A DNA stretch of 64,000 nt, from NCBI RefSeq assembly GCF_018141445.1, contig NZ_CP058649.1:1693001-1757000 (forward strand), written 5' to 3'. A program made the translations under genes and the position numbers. Below the pieces are notes generated by a model. The model was given only the letters and a program-made list of their open reading frames with translations. It searched no databases and had not been told where the DNA came from. The first letter of the stretch is position 1. The number at the start of each line of letters is the position of its first letter. Below are positions 36,442 through 47,800 of this stretch, piece by piece. This DNA comes from Vallitalea pronyensis. GTDB taxonomy: Bacteria > Bacillota > Clostridia > Lachnospirales > Vallitaleaceae.

Positions 36442-38109
36442 GTGCGAAAAAGATTAACAGATTTAACAAGTGTACTGCTGGTGATGGTATTAATACTTGC
36501 AGGGTGTGGTGGACATACAGAAGAAAGCAGCAGCCAAAAAAAAGAGACCGGTGATAAGGGTTCAATATGTACACCTAAAGGCGTGTTTCCCATTGTAAAA
36601 GAAGGTGAAGAAGTCACATTAACCGTAACCGTCCATAACAAAAATACAGATGATTATGAAAACAATGTATTTACAAAATATCTTGAAGAACAGACGGGTG
36701 TTCGTCTAAAGTTTAATGTATTAAATCATGTCGATTCTGAAGAACAATTTAACATTATGATGACCAGTGGTGATTATACGGATATTATTCTTGGATTGGA
36801 TATACCTCGAGCAGAGCAGACCATGTATGCACAAGATGGTATGCTGATACCATTGAATGATTTATATGCAACCTATGGGGATGGTATAAAAGCTGCTATC
36901 AAAGAATATGGTTCAGAAGAAGAGATTATAGCTTATCTTTCATTAAACGATGGTAACATGTACGGTATTACTAATTTTGTGGAGTCTTTCCATACAAAAG
37001 CAAAAAATAAGATGTGGATTTATAAACCTTGGTTGGACACTTTAGGCCTTGAGGTACCTCAAACAACAGAAGAATTTTATCATGTACTTAAGGCATTTAA
37101 AGAACAAGACCCCAATGGTAATGGTATAGCTGATGAAGTACCCCTTGCAGGCGCAGCGAAAGGTTGGGAAACCCAAGTGGATAAATTTCTGATGAATGCC
37201 TTCGCTTTTAACAATACATCCGGTAGAGATAACTTATATTTAGATGGCAACACCGTTTATGCATCTTTTAATACAGAAGGATGGCGACAGGGTATTGAGT
37301 ATATGCATCAATTATACAATGAAGGACTTATTGCACCTGAAAGCTGTACGCAAGATAGCAAACAATTAAAACTCATGGGAGAAAGTGAAGTCCCTATACT
37401 TGGAGCAGCAGCAGCTGGAGCAGTAAGCGAGTTTACACAGGTGAATGGAGATAGTGGAAGATGGCTGGAATATGTACCAGTCCCTATTCTTGAAGGTCCA
37501 ACTGGCAGAAGAAAGAATATTTATAATGAAACAGCCTTTGACCAGTACAGAGCCTACATAACGGATAGATGCAAACACCCTGATGTGGCATTTAGAGTGA
37601 TTGATTTCTTATTAAGAGAAGATGTGAATCGTATGGCCCAGTATGGTATCGAAGGTACAGATTGGCGACATGCTGAAGACGGTGAACAAGGGTTAGATGG
37701 GAAGCAGGGTGTCATCAAAATTATGCAAACACCTGAGAGAAACACAACATGGGCTCAATCCATACCAGAACTACAACCGTTATCCTTCCGTATTGGAAGA
37801 GTTTTTGATCTACCTCATATTGAGTCGATTCTCTATCGTGCAACAAAAGAACATTACCTTCCCTATGCAGCGGATGATGGTGAAATGCTACCAAGGGATT
37901 TAATCTACCCTGAAGACGTTGCAACAGAGTTAGTGGATCTTCAAACCAATATCAAGACATATGTGGATGAAATGCTGGTTCGATTTGTGTTTAATGATGC
38001 GGATATTAAGAAAGATTGGGATAACTATCTTCAAGAATTAGAGAACATTGGTTTAAAGCGCTATATTGAAATCGTACAAGATGCTTACAATCAACGCTAT
38101 GGGAAGTAA
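36442..38109 (+). CDS. Extracellular solute-binding lipoprotein, LplA/YtcQ type
   Basis: 555 residues with a lipoprotein signal (lipobox LAGC, Cys22). The mature protein has the large two-lobe fold of cluster-D-like binding proteins, with 'YLEEQTGVRLKFNVLNHVDSEEQFNIMMTSGDY' (in parts) near the start and an EF-like 'DPNGNGIADEVPLAG' loop, which is common in this class and often binds calcium. The length suggests a long oligosaccharide ligand. GTG start at 36442 after AAGGAGG. It completes the first importer of the locus. Genes for two GH28-like enzymes and a sulfatase downstream suggest an acidic or sulfated oligosaccharide ligand (inference). Confidence 0.9.
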   Translation: MRKRLTDLTSVLLVMVLILAGCGGHTEESSSQKKETGDKGSICTPKGVFPIVKEGEEVTLTVTVHNKNTDDYENNVFTKYLEEQTGVRLKFNVLNHVDSEEQFNIMMTSGDYTDIILGLDIPRAEQTMYAQDGMLIPLNDLYATYGDGIKAAIKEYGSEEEIIAYLSLNDGNMYGITNFVESFHTKAKNKMWIYKPWLDTLGLEVPQTTEEFYHVLKAFKEQDPNGNGIADEVPLAGAAKGWETQVDKFLMNAFAFNNTSGRDNLYLDGNTVYASFNTEGWRQGIEYMHQLYNEGLIAPESCTQDSKQLKLMGESEVPILGAAAAGAVSEFTQVNGDSGRWLEYVPVPILEGPTGRRKNIYNETAFDQYRAYITDRCKHPDVAFRVIDFLLREDVNRMAQYGIEGTDWRHAEDGEQGLDGKQGVIKIMQTPERNTTWAQSIPELQPLSFRIGRVFDLPHIESILYRATKEHYLPYAADDGEMLPRDLIYPEDVATELVDLQTNIKTYVDEMLVRFVFNDADIKKDWDNYLQELENIGLKRYIEIVQDAYNQRYGK

Positions 38110-38253
38110 AAAAGTTAGACAATTATTTGAATTAAAGATAAGTCTCTGTTAATATGAATAGTAACGAGACTAGGTAATAAGCTAGGCGTAACAGGCAACC
38201 ATGTATAGGACGAAGGTCTTGATAACACCATAAAAAATCAAGGGGTGTATAAC

Positions 38254-39534
38254 ATGATATATAACGTTAGAGATTTTGGGGCAATAGGTGATGGCCTAAC
38301 AGATGATACGCAAGCCATACAAGATGCCATGGACGCTTGCAGCAACACAGATGGAGAAGTCATCATACCACAGGGTGTCTATCAATGTGGTACGGTGTAT
38401 CTAAGAAGCAAAATGACACTGAACATCAAACAACATGCTGTTCTTTTGGGGAGTGATGTCATCAATGATTATGTAGAGACCCAGGCAGATTTTACCGATG
38501 CTGTTGGACAGAAAAGAGGACGTTGTTTGCTGCTTGGGTTTCAGGTGAAGGATGTTCATGTAAAAGGTGAAGGGTGTATATGTGGTAGAGGCCATGGTTT
38601 TGTACCAGAAGAAGATAGCTTTCCTATAAGACCTTTCCTCGTAAGATTTATAGCATGTGAAGATATTGACATAGAGGGTATCACTCTAAGGGATGCAGGT
38701 GCGTGGTGCCTGCATCTTCACAGTAGCAGGAACATTACCATCAGCCATGTAACCATTGATAATCATGTCAATCGCAATAATGATGGCATTGATATTGATG
38801 CATGCAGTCATGTTCTGATTCAAAGCTGTTATATTAATACTGGCGATGACGCCATATGTTTGAAGACAACCAAGGATGAGCCCTGTGAGCATATTGTGGT
38901 TAAGCATTGTGTTATCTCATCTCACTGGAGCGGGTTTAAAATAGGTACAGAATCAGTCGGTGATTTTAGAGATATTCAAGTAGAAGACTGTTTTTTTTAT
39001 GATATTAAAGGCTGTGCAATTAAAATCGTACCAGTAGATGGTGGACATGTGGAAGGTGTCAAAATCCGAAGAATCAATTTGCTTCGATGTACAGGCCCCA
39101 TTTTTGTTGCTTCAGGTAACCGCTTAAACACCTATTTTAATGAAGCCCGTTCAGAGCCAGGAACCATTAAGCAAGTCATCATTGAACATGTTTGCGGCGA
39201 TGTCATTGAAGCAGTTGGAAACGGCACAAACGGTTTGGATGATGCCAAAGGATGTGTTGTTATTTCGGGGATACTGGAACAACCTGTAGAAGATATTATC
39301 ATACGTTCATGTGACTTGTCCATGCCTGGAGGGGTAAAAACGATTCGTGAAGCGTATCAAGTACCTGAAATGGAGGATAGATATCCCGAATTCGGAAATT
39401 TTGGCATATTACCTGCATATGGTTTCTTCCTTCGCCATGGGAAAAATATCACTTTAGAGAACAATGTGATTAGGCTCAAGAAAGAAGATTGTCGCCTAGA
39501 AGTTGTCAAAGAAGATATCATGGAAGACTCCTAA
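38254..39534 (+). CDS. GH28-family (polygalacturonase-like) glycoside hydrolase, intracellular
   Basis: About 426 residues. 'YNVRDFGAIGDGLTDDTQAI' is the entry motif of GH28 beta-helices. Catalytic-region motifs are 'NNDGIDIDACS' (about 175), 'NTGDDAICLKT' (about 196), and 'SGFKIGTESVG' (about 225), matching NTD, DD and GHG positions of polygalacturonases; the His of GHG is replaced, as in many exo-acting or rhamno-type members. No signal peptide, so it works on imported oligosaccharides. Start at ATG 38254 after AGGGGTG; an upstream in-frame GTG at 38245 lies inside the ribosome site. It follows the importer by 144 bp. Likely an exo-enzyme on galacturonide-like or related linkages. Confidence 0.85.
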   Translation: MIYNVRDFGAIGDGLTDDTQAIQDAMDACSNTDGEVIIPQGVYQCGTVYLRSKMTLNIKQHAVLLGSDVINDYVETQADFTDAVGQKRGRCLLLGFQVKDVHVKGEGCICGRGHGFVPEEDSFPIRPFLVRFIACEDIDIEGITLRDAGAWCLHLHSSRNITISHVTIDNHVNRNNDGIDIDACSHVLIQSCYINTGDDAICLKTTKDEPCEHIVVKHCVISSHWSGFKIGTESVGDFRDIQVEDCFFYDIKGCAIKIVPVDGGHVEGVKIRRINLLRCTGPIFVASGNRLNTYFNEARSEPGTIKQVIIEHVCGDVIEAVGNGTNGLDDAKGCVVISGILEQPVEDIIIRSCDLSMPGGVKTIREAYQVPEMEDRYPEFGNFGILPAYGFFLRHGKNITLENNVIRLKKEDCRLEVVKEDIMEDS

Positions 39535-39664
39535 CGTTTATACATAGAAAAATCAAATATCTTTCAGAAATGATGTAACACAATGAACGTTGTTTGTGAC
39601 TTTTTAGCCATAACCTTTTATGTTTGAGCTGAACCTTTATGATATGTATGGTAAGGAGGATTCT

Positions 39665-41992
39665 ATGAAAGATATAGATGTAAAGCATCAAGTTCTGTTA
39701 AGATTTATTATTCCATACTTACTGATTTTCATCTTATCTGTTTTTACGTATATGATATTCTATCATAGTACCCTGAAGATGATGGAAGAAGAGGTTGTTA
39801 AGAACAATAAACTATCCCTAGAACAAATCAGTCAAATTATAGATGATGATATGACGGAAATATATGATATGGCATACCGTATAAGCAACGATTCAGATAT
39901 CGAGAATCTGAGATTTATTAGCAAGCCCTTTCTACACCATAACGTCATCAAACTTTATGGGTTATCGGAGAAGATGAAAAAATATAAGATCTATAATAAG
40001 TTGGTATTAGATTTTTCTATTATGTATCAAGAGAATAACGCCATCATCACACCAACTACCATCTATAAGAGGGAGACTTTCTTTGCATCGTATTTTGATG
40101 ACATTACCATCACATATCAGCAGCTAATGGATGAAATAGCGTTAATTAAGGGTAGAGGTTTTATCCCTATGGGTAAGGTAAGTATAGACGGGGTCCAGAA
40201 AGATGTGTTGGCCTTTGTTCATAAAATAAGTTTTCATTCCCGTAACAATGATGCCATTGTATTCTTATTGGATACTGCCCATATCAAAAATCTTTTTAGC
40301 AGTGTTGATATTTCAGATGGTGGTTATATCCATGTAAAAGATGATCGAGAAAGATTATGGATACAGTTACCTTCACAAGATGTTAATCATGCATATCATG
40401 GTAACGAGCATGTAACAAAAGATTTGGATAATAAAACAGGAATGATTGTCACGAAGGTCATATCTGAGAATCGAGGATGGGAATTTATCGTTGCTCAGCC
40501 TGAAAAGATTGTACATAGCAAAGTTATTCACTTTAGAAAAATTATGATGCTAGCCTTAATGATATATCTCATTGTTGGTATGATGTTTTCATTTTCTGTT
40601 GCATATAAACGTTCTAAACCTTTGCAAAATATCTTAGATTGTATTAAAAGTAAACAAGCACCAATGCATGGTGCGCAATCAGGTAATGTTTATCATACAT
40701 TAGAAAAGTATTTAGACCATATACGACAGAACAATGCGGCTCTTACAAAACGTTTAGACAATCAGATCCCCTTAATTCGAAGTGCTTTTTTTGAAAATAT
40801 CTTAAAAGGTAATAGTCACTCTTTAGAAGAAATCAATTTGGTTGCAGACTATATGGATCTTAACATAAGTGGTCATTATTTTGCAGTATCCACTTTTGTG
40901 ATGAATACAACACAAGATGTTCGCATGGATAAGAAGGTGGAGGCTTTGAATTTACAGCAATTACTATTAGAAGACTTAATTAATAAGTATATAAAAGGCA
41001 ACAAACATATCCACCAATCGGAAACGGGAAGAATAACCGTTATTCATAGTTATGCAGGATCGGAAAAGGACAGGTTTATTCATGAACTGCGGGAGGGGTT
41101 TCACCATATAAAAAACAGTGAGTATATCGCACATCGTGTGTATATTGGTGTAGGAGAAGTCTATGATAGTCTGCTTCATATGTCCAAATCCTACGAAGAG
41201 GCCAATCAAGCCATTAATTATCTTGAATACAGTAATCAAACCATTCTAATGTTTTCATCGGATATTATAAGAAATAATCACGTATATTATTATCCTTCTG
41301 ATACAGATACAAAGCTTATTCATTATGTAGCATCCGGTGATAAGGAGAGCATAAAAGAACTTGTGGAGGGGTTATATGAAGAGAATTTTATAGCCAAGGC
41401 ATTATCTTATGAAATGATCCAACTGTTCGTGTATAATGTTTACAGTTCAATATTAAAGTGTGCTGAAAACATGTCCATTCTAGATAATCATGTATTAACC
41501 CGTATCCGTAGTAGAGTGAATCATATGCACAAGCATCAAAGAAAAGCAGATCTCTATGAATGTGAACCAGTTGTTCGTTATTATGATGAATTGTGTGATA
41601 TTGTGGAAGCAAGAAAAAACAGTCGAAATGAATCCTTGATAATAGCCATTAAAGCCTATCTAGAGGATAATTACACGGACGCCATGCTTAATCTTAATAA
41701 GTTATCTTTAACGTTTAATATGTCAGAAACTTATTTATCCCAATACTTTAAGGAGCATACAGGTGAGAATTATTCCGATTATCTGAAGAAGATAAGGATG
41801 CAATATGCAGCATCACAGTTACTAGAAACAGATAAAAACATTTCACAGATTTCAGATGCCATTGGTTACAGCTCGATTAGTGCATTTTCAAGGGCTTTTA
41901 GGCAGTATTATGGTATCAGTGCAAGTATGTATAAAAAAAATGCATGCACATGTTATTCAATAGAAAATGGAGGGGAATCTAATGGATATTAA
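39665..41992 (+). CDS. Membrane-bound AraC family regulator (two TM helices, extracytoplasmic sensor)
   Basis: About 775 residues. First membrane helix about 13-35, a large extracytoplasmic sensor (about 36-290, Cache-like by layout), second membrane helix about 294-316, a cytoplasmic middle part, and a C-terminal AraC double helix-turn-helix (about 658-760, with 'LNKLSLTFNMSETYLSQYFKEHTG' region and 'ISQISDAIGYSSISAFSRAFRQYYG' region). Such proteins are common in Paenibacilli and Clostridia next to LplABC importers and turn on the locus when sugars bind outside. Start at ATG 39665 after AAGGAGG; an in-frame upstream ATG at 39620 has no ribosome site. Its end overlaps the next GH28 gene by 11 bp. 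Confidence 0.88.
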   Translation: MKDIDVKHQVLLRFIIPYLLIFILSVFTYMIFYHSTLKMMEEEVVKNNKLSLEQISQIIDDDMTEIYDMAYRISNDSDIENLRFISKPFLHHNVIKLYGLSEKMKKYKIYNKLVLDFSIMYQENNAIITPTTIYKRETFFASYFDDITITYQQLMDEIALIKGRGFIPMGKVSIDGVQKDVLAFVHKISFHSRNNDAIVFLLDTAHIKNLFSSVDISDGGYIHVKDDRERLWIQLPSQDVNHAYHGNEHVTKDLDNKTGMIVTKVISENRGWEFIVAQPEKIVHSKVIHFRKIMMLALMIYLIVGMMFSFSVAYKRSKPLQNILDCIKSKQAPMHGAQSGNVYHTLEKYLDHIRQNNAALTKRLDNQIPLIRSAFFENILKGNSHSLEEINLVADYMDLNISGHYFAVSTFVMNTTQDVRMDKKVEALNLQQLLLEDLINKYIKGNKHIHQSETGRITVIHSYAGSEKDRFIHELREGFHHIKNSEYIAHRVYIGVGEVYDSLLHMSKSYEEANQAINYLEYSNQTILMFSSDIIRNNHVYYYPSDTDTKLIHYVASGDKESIKELVEGLYEENFIAKALSYEMIQLFVYNVYSSILKCAENMSILDNHVLTRIRSRVNHMHKHQRKADLYECEPVVRYYDELCDIVEARKNSRNESLIIAIKAYLEDNYTDAMLNLNKLSLTFNMSETYLSQYFKEHTGENYSDYLKKIRMQYAASQLLETDKNISQISDAIGYSSISAFSRAFRQYYGISASMYKKNACTCYSIENGGESNGY

Positions 41993-43196
41993 TTTAAAAG
42001 CTAAGGGCAATTCGGTATTAAGAACCAAAGATATCCAGCAGGCCATCGATGCGTGTAGTCATAATGGGGGTGGTCATATTTATTTTGAAGCTGGGGTATA
42101 CCCTATCGGCACCATTTACTTAAAATCTAATGTACATCTTAGGTTGGACAACAGAACCATAATTCAAGGCAGTGCTTCTATCAACGATTACACCCAGGAT
42201 ACCCATAAACAGATGTATAGAAATGAAACCCATATGGATCGGTGTCTAATTTTTGCCAAAGACTGCAAGCACATTTCTATAGTAGGCGGTGTTTTTGACG
42301 GACAAGGAGAAACGTTTAAGGGTGATCGGCCAATGATGTTCCGATATCTTGGATGTGAGGATATCCGAATAGAAGAAGTGAAAATGATCAACCCTGCGTC
42401 TTGGACCAATGCCTTTATACAGTGCAAGCATATTAGAATTAGTCACATTGATATCCATAGTCGAGCCAATAAGAACGGTGATGGGCTTGATTTTGATGCT
42501 TGTGAAAATGTGTTTGTCCATCATTCCACCTTTAATTGCAGTGACGATTGTATCTGTGTACAAAACTCCTCAACATCTCATGCATGTGCCAACATCTTTA
42601 TCGACCATAACGTGTTTGAAAGTAAATGGGCAGGCATTCGTATTGGTTTATTAAGTACAGGGGTTATTGAACATGTCTTTGTATCCAACTGTTCCTTTAA
42701 AAATATTGCGTGCAGTGGTCTTAAGATTCAATCTTCTGAAGGTGCTTTGATTCATCACATTCATTGCAGTCATTTGAGTATGGATAAAGTGAGGCGTCCC
42801 TTTTTTATCACATTAAACCATTATCGGGAGAATGTAAATTATGCAGATGAACCCATTAACACAAAAAGTCAGCTTAGTCGCATCACCGTCAGTGATATCT
42901 ATGCAACAACCTTCGATAATAATGCACTGCCTAACTGTATGATTATAGATGCTGAACCTGGAAATACTATTGAAGATATTGTCTTAAGAAATATTCATTA
43001 TACCGTTTACGGGAACAGTACCTATGAAGAAAGACAGATTCCTTATCTTGGACATACACGAGCAGAAGCCTATACATATGAAGGTGATCTTCCTGCAAGT
43101 GGTTTATTTGCAAGAAATGTCAAGGGTCTACACTATGAAGGCATTAAGATTAATACGAAACAGAAGGATTGTCGAAAGGAGATCGTACAGGTATGA
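41982..43196 (+). CDS. Second GH28-family-like beta-helix glycoside hydrolase, intracellular
   Basis: About 404 residues. 'IQQAIDACSHNGGGHIYFEAGVYPIGTIYLKSNV' region begins the beta-helix as in GH28; 'KNGDGLDFDACEN', 'CSDDCICVQNSS' and 'SKWAGIRIGLLSTG' are the counterparts of the catalytic NTD, DD and GHG segments, so both central aspartates remain. There is no signal peptide. It is a diverged paralogue of the protein at 38254 and probably cuts a different linkage in the same substrate. Start at ATG 41982, 6 bp after GGAGGGG, inside the end of the regulator gene; its stop overlaps the sulfatase start (ATGA), so three genes are translationally coupled. Confidence 0.82.
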   Translation: MDINLKAKGNSVLRTKDIQQAIDACSHNGGGHIYFEAGVYPIGTIYLKSNVHLRLDNRTIIQGSASINDYTQDTHKQMYRNETHMDRCLIFAKDCKHISIVGGVFDGQGETFKGDRPMMFRYLGCEDIRIEEVKMINPASWTNAFIQCKHIRISHIDIHSRANKNGDGLDFDACENVFVHHSTFNCSDDCICVQNSSTSHACANIFIDHNVFESKWAGIRIGLLSTGVIEHVFVSNCSFKNIACSGLKIQSSEGALIHHIHCSHLSMDKVRRPFFITLNHYRENVNYADEPINTKSQLSRITVSDIYATTFDNNALPNCMIIDAEPGNTIEDIVLRNIHYTVYGNSTYEERQIPYLGHTRAEAYTYEGDLPASGLFARNVKGLHYEGIKINTKQKDCRKEIVQV

Positions 43197-44557
43197 AAAA
43201 GCCTAATATTGTTTTTATATTTGCTGATGATCAGCGGTTAGATACCATTAACTGCTTAGGAAACCATGACATTAAGACCCCTCATCTGGACCAATTATGT
43301 GGAGAAGGAGAGGCTTTTACCAATGCTCATATCATGGGGGCAACCAGCCCAGCAGTCTGTATGCCCAGCCGAGCCATGTTACTGACAGGCAGAGAACTAC
43401 ATCATCTTCATGGGGAAGGCCGTCGAAATGGGGCCATTATCCCAGAAGCACATGTAACGTTTCCAAGGTATTTTTCAGACCATGGTTATCATAGTCATGG
43501 TATTGGAAAATGGCATCAAGATAGGGCCTCTTTTAATCGGAGTTTTGATACGGCAGAACGTATATTTGGATTCGCTAATGGCTGGTATGAAAACTACGGT
43601 GGCCACTTTAATATCCCATTACATGATTATGACCCAACAGGTGCCTATCCACATGAAAACGCTTATATCCTTGATAAAAATGGGCATAAGGAAGGTGTGA
43701 GACAAGCTGTTTGCGGTATGCATTCCAATGACATTTTCAGGGATGCGGCGGTTGAATTTATTGAGGAAAGAACGGAAGAAGAACCCTTTTTTATGTATGT
43801 TTCTTTGGTAGCACCTCATGACCCTAGACAGACATCGGATCAGTATGAAGACATGTATTCTTCTGAAAGCGTCCCATTACCAGAAAACTATCTAGACATG
43901 CATCCTTTTGACAATGGGGATTTGTATAGTCGTGATGAAAAATTGGAATGGTGGCCAAGGCGAAAAAGGGCCATAAGAAAACACATTGCCGATTATTATG
44001 CCATGATAACCCATATTGATGATACCGTGGGGGCAATTGTCAAAGCACTCCAAAATAAAGGCATATATGAAGATACCCTCCTTATCTTTTCAGGCGATAA
44101 CGGTCTTGCTGTGGGACAGCATGGGTTAATGGGCAAACAGAGTCTCTATGAGCACAGTATAAGAGTACCGTTGATCATGAAAGGACCAGGGATTGAAAAA
44201 GGTAAACGAAATGATACCTTGTGCTACCTATTGGATATTTTCCCAACCTTATGTGATATATGTAATCTGCCTATACCAAAGACGGTAGATGGTATATCGT
44301 TATATGGTACAGAAAAGAGAAACCATCTTCAATTTGCTTATCTGGATTGTCAGAAAGCTTACAAAGATGAAAACTATAAAGTAATCCGCTATGATGTTAA
44401 TGGGGAAAGAAGATACCAGCTGTTTGACATGAAAGAAGATGTAAAAGAAATGCATGATTTAAGTCAGCAAGATGATTATCAACATATAGTTGAAACCTAT
44501 AAGCGTAAAGTCAATACATGGGCTAATGCTTTTTGCTGGAGTGAAAACCACGAATAA
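43193..44557 (+). CDS. Type I sulfatase (Cys type), cytoplasmic
   Basis: About 454 residues. 'NIVFIFADDQRLDTINCLG' has the full D-D-Q metal motif; 'AVCMPSRAMLLTGRE' is the canonical formylglycine motif with Cys56; 'LIFSGDNGLAVGQHGLMGKQSLYEHSIRVP' (in parts) gives the second metal site, with D-N in place of D-H, and the conserved Lys. 'ENYGGHFN' and the overall layout resemble the iduronate-2-sulfatase / choline-sulfatase-like branch. No signal peptide. Start at ATG 43193 (AAAGGAG upstream), overlapping the stop of the GH28-like gene, so it is coupled to an enzyme acting on the same imported oligosaccharide. Confidence 0.9.
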   Translation: MKKPNIVFIFADDQRLDTINCLGNHDIKTPHLDQLCGEGEAFTNAHIMGATSPAVCMPSRAMLLTGRELHHLHGEGRRNGAIIPEAHVTFPRYFSDHGYHSHGIGKWHQDRASFNRSFDTAERIFGFANGWYENYGGHFNIPLHDYDPTGAYPHENAYILDKNGHKEGVRQAVCGMHSNDIFRDAAVEFIEERTEEEPFFMYVSLVAPHDPRQTSDQYEDMYSSESVPLPENYLDMHPFDNGDLYSRDEKLEWWPRRKRAIRKHIADYYAMITHIDDTVGAIVKALQNKGIYEDTLLIFSGDNGLAVGQHGLMGKQSLYEHSIRVPLIMKGPGIEKGKRNDTLCYLLDIFPTLCDICNLPIPKTVDGISLYGTEKRNHLQFAYLDCQKAYKDENYKVIRYDVNGERRYQLFDMKEDVKEMHDLSQQDDYQHIVETYKRKVNTWANAFCWSENHE

Positions 44558-44589
44558 AATGCAAGCGTCTATCTTACTATTGTTTATTG

Positions 44590-44618
44590 TTGACAATTCA
44601 CAATGTTTTCTATATACT
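44590..44618 (+). promoter_or_regulatory. Sigma-A type promoter upstream of the secreted propeller gene
   Basis: TTGACA (44590-44595), 17-bp spacer, TATACT (44613-44618). Downstream, before the ATG at 44871, TTTAATTG is repeated twice (about 44804-44830). The 313-bp gap therefore holds a promoter and a long leader. Confidence 0.55.
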
Positions 44619-44870
44619 ATTAATGGTACATTGTCATAAATAATATTCTGTTGATAAGAGTGACGGATGTGTATATTTCAGCCGGTCAATCTGGTTATCT
44701 TAGCGTGCTTAACTAGAACGTCATATGAGAAGAATTCGAGTAGCTATCGTGTTCACAAAGTGGTAATTGGACAGTTCAATTGACCTCTATTTCGTGTACG
44801 TTCATTTAATTGTAAGAATATTTAATTGGCGTGTACAATGAAGTGAATAATATGAATGGAGTAATAGGAT

Positions 44871-47800
44871 ATGAAGAAAAGTAAGATTAAGTATTCAAAA
44901 TGGTTTTCAAGGTTTCTAGCAGTAACCATGCTCATCACACTTGTTGGCATGCAATCACATGCTGAAAACATTCCACCATACTTTAAGGAACTTATTACGA
45001 CACCCAAAATATCAGATGAATCAGTAACGTGGACACAATTTGCACCTGGTAATGCTGGGTACTCAGAATTTGTCTTTACACATCCGACAGACCCTGATGT
45101 GGTGTTTAATTTTCCAGATATGTTCAACTCCTATCGTTCAACAGATAGAGGAGAATCCTTCCACTTAGTCAACGGTGATGATGATGATGGACGTAACTTA
45201 AATCACATTACAAGAGTCTATGATTTAGATTTTTCTAGGCAAAATGAGAATTTTGGCATGGCAGCAAGTCGTGCAGGTTTGTGGATTACATATGATAAAG
45301 GTGCAAGTTGGGAAGGTCATCCCATGAATGACTACACGAAAGAAGGCAGTTTTGGCATATTAAATCAATGGGGAAGCAGTTGTTTAGGAGCTATTGCCGT
45401 TGATCCTAAGGATGATAACATATGGTACTTAGGCTCTGGTGTTTTTTGGGATGTAAAAGGCAACCATAGAAACCATGTCAAAAAGCATGGCAAGAATCCT
45501 AAGAATCCAGGCAAATTATGGAAGTCTACTGATCAAGGTACCACATGGACATTGCTTCATTCAACAGGTATTCATCCAAAAGCTGAGTTCGGTAAAATCT
45601 ACATCCACCCAGAGGATTCATCCATGATCTTTATTGTGACTACCTATGGACTTTATAAAAGTATAGATGCAGGAGCAAATTTTACGAAAATAGAATCCAT
45701 TGAATCTGGTAATGGTGAAGACTATGATTTAGTAAGAGATATGTCTTTTTATTACGATAAAACAACCCAGCAATATACCATCTATATTATCAACCAAGTG
45801 CGATATGAGGGAGATAACAACGGTAGTCTTATAGCTAAAGGCGGTATTTACAAAAGTACGGACTTAGGAGACAGTTGGACGAGTATAACAGGCGATTTAG
45901 CTATGGATATAGAGGCACTTCAACAATCGGTTTTGAAGACTTCAGCATCCAATTATGTTAAAAATTGGTACTACTTTTCCTTACGTAAATATTTAAATTT
46001 TAGCATTAGTGACCAGCAAGCAAGAACACAATACCCGAAGCTTCCAACAAATATCCTACAGAATTTTAACCGTATTGTGGTTGACCCTACCAATCCAGAC
46101 AGAATTTTTGTTGCACACAATGCAAAGCATGATGCGTCATTTTTCGTTGGTGATGTATGGATGACAGAAGATGGTGGTGACACGTGGATTGTTGCTACAA
46201 GAACAGGAAAAGGCTGGGAGAGAGATGATGATTTCTGGACGAAAAGAAATCCAGATCAACCAACAAACGTGAATGTTGGGTATCATCATGTAGGAGATAT
46301 GCATTATCCAGAAATCTATACTACCCAAGGTGCAAGAGATTTGGATATCAGTATTGATGGTGATATATATGTCATGTATCGCACATTTGTGAAATCAAAT
46401 ACTCAGGGTAAATCTTGGGAGCAAATAGACTCTTATGGTACACCAGCTGGTAACTGGGTCGGTCGAGGTGGTAGTAATGTGCCAGGACGCAATATTATAA
46501 CGGATACGCGAGACCCTGAATTGGTTTATTTCGTATCCGGTGAAAATAGACTTTGGAAGAAAACACAGGATGGTGATAGCATCTATCCAGGTGCTGCAGC
46601 AGTGAAATACCTCCAAGGGGCAGCTGAATCACCTGGAACCTTAGCCATATCACCCGATAATATAAATGAATTATACACGATACCATTTAGACAACTCCAT
46701 AGAGGGGAATTCATGAAATCAGTTGATGGAGGGGAATCATGGGAAACGATTTCGACACCAGTACCCAATTTACCTTATAATGGTATATATGTAGAATCCC
46801 TTATCATTAATCCAAATGATACAGATACCATGTATTTCTGTGCACCGGATGTTATAGTGAATGGACCTGCAGGTCATCCTTTTAAGGGTGATAATAAAGG
46901 GATTTATAAAACAACAGATAGGGGTTATACATGGAAGCGTGTAAACCATGGTCTGCCCTATGGTGAGAGTGTTAATGATTTAGAATTTGACCCAAAAGAT
47001 TCTCGTATTCTATATGCTGGTGTGACAAGTGGAAGAAATCTTTCCATTAAGAATGCAAGCTTTGAATCTAAGTTTCTTGACTGGACGTTAACAGGCAATC
47101 AAGATGATATGAATCAGGCAATCATCGGTAAACGCGATACCCAAAATGCGGCCATCATTATTGGTAAGGGGGTTGGATTTGAACAAAAAATCACCGGTTT
47201 ACAACCCAATACGCCATATTTCCTCTCCGCCTGTGTAAAAGCTGATGCTGGTGAAACTGGTCAGCTTATGGTGAAAGGATTAGATGGTACTGTTCTTGGG
47301 GAAACAGCTTGTGCCCATTCAGAGTATCTATCAGAAGGCGTTTCGTTTACAACACGAGCAGATGAAACAACTGTGACAATAGGTGGCTATAAAACTGAAG
47401 GTACTGGCAGGGTTTTTTATGACCGCTTTATACTGAGAACAAAGGGCGGGTTGTATAAAACAACCGATTCAGGTGCAAACTGGAATGTGGTTGCGTCATT
47501 CCCAGAAGAGGTTATCCAAGTCAATCAAATCAACATTGACCCTCATACGAACAGAATATATGTCGCAGGTGGGGAACGATACGAAGAAGCTTCAAGAGGA
47601 GGTATTTGGGTTAGTGATGATGATGGGGAAACTTGGGGAAAAATCTTCCACATGCCAAAAGTAGTCAATACAATCGTTTCACCATTAGACCCCAATCGAA
47701 TCATGACCTTTGTTGCGGTAAGTGATGTAAGACCTCTTAATGTAAATTCAGGTATTTATCTATCTGAAGATGGCGGTAAGTCATGGATAAAAATCAATAA

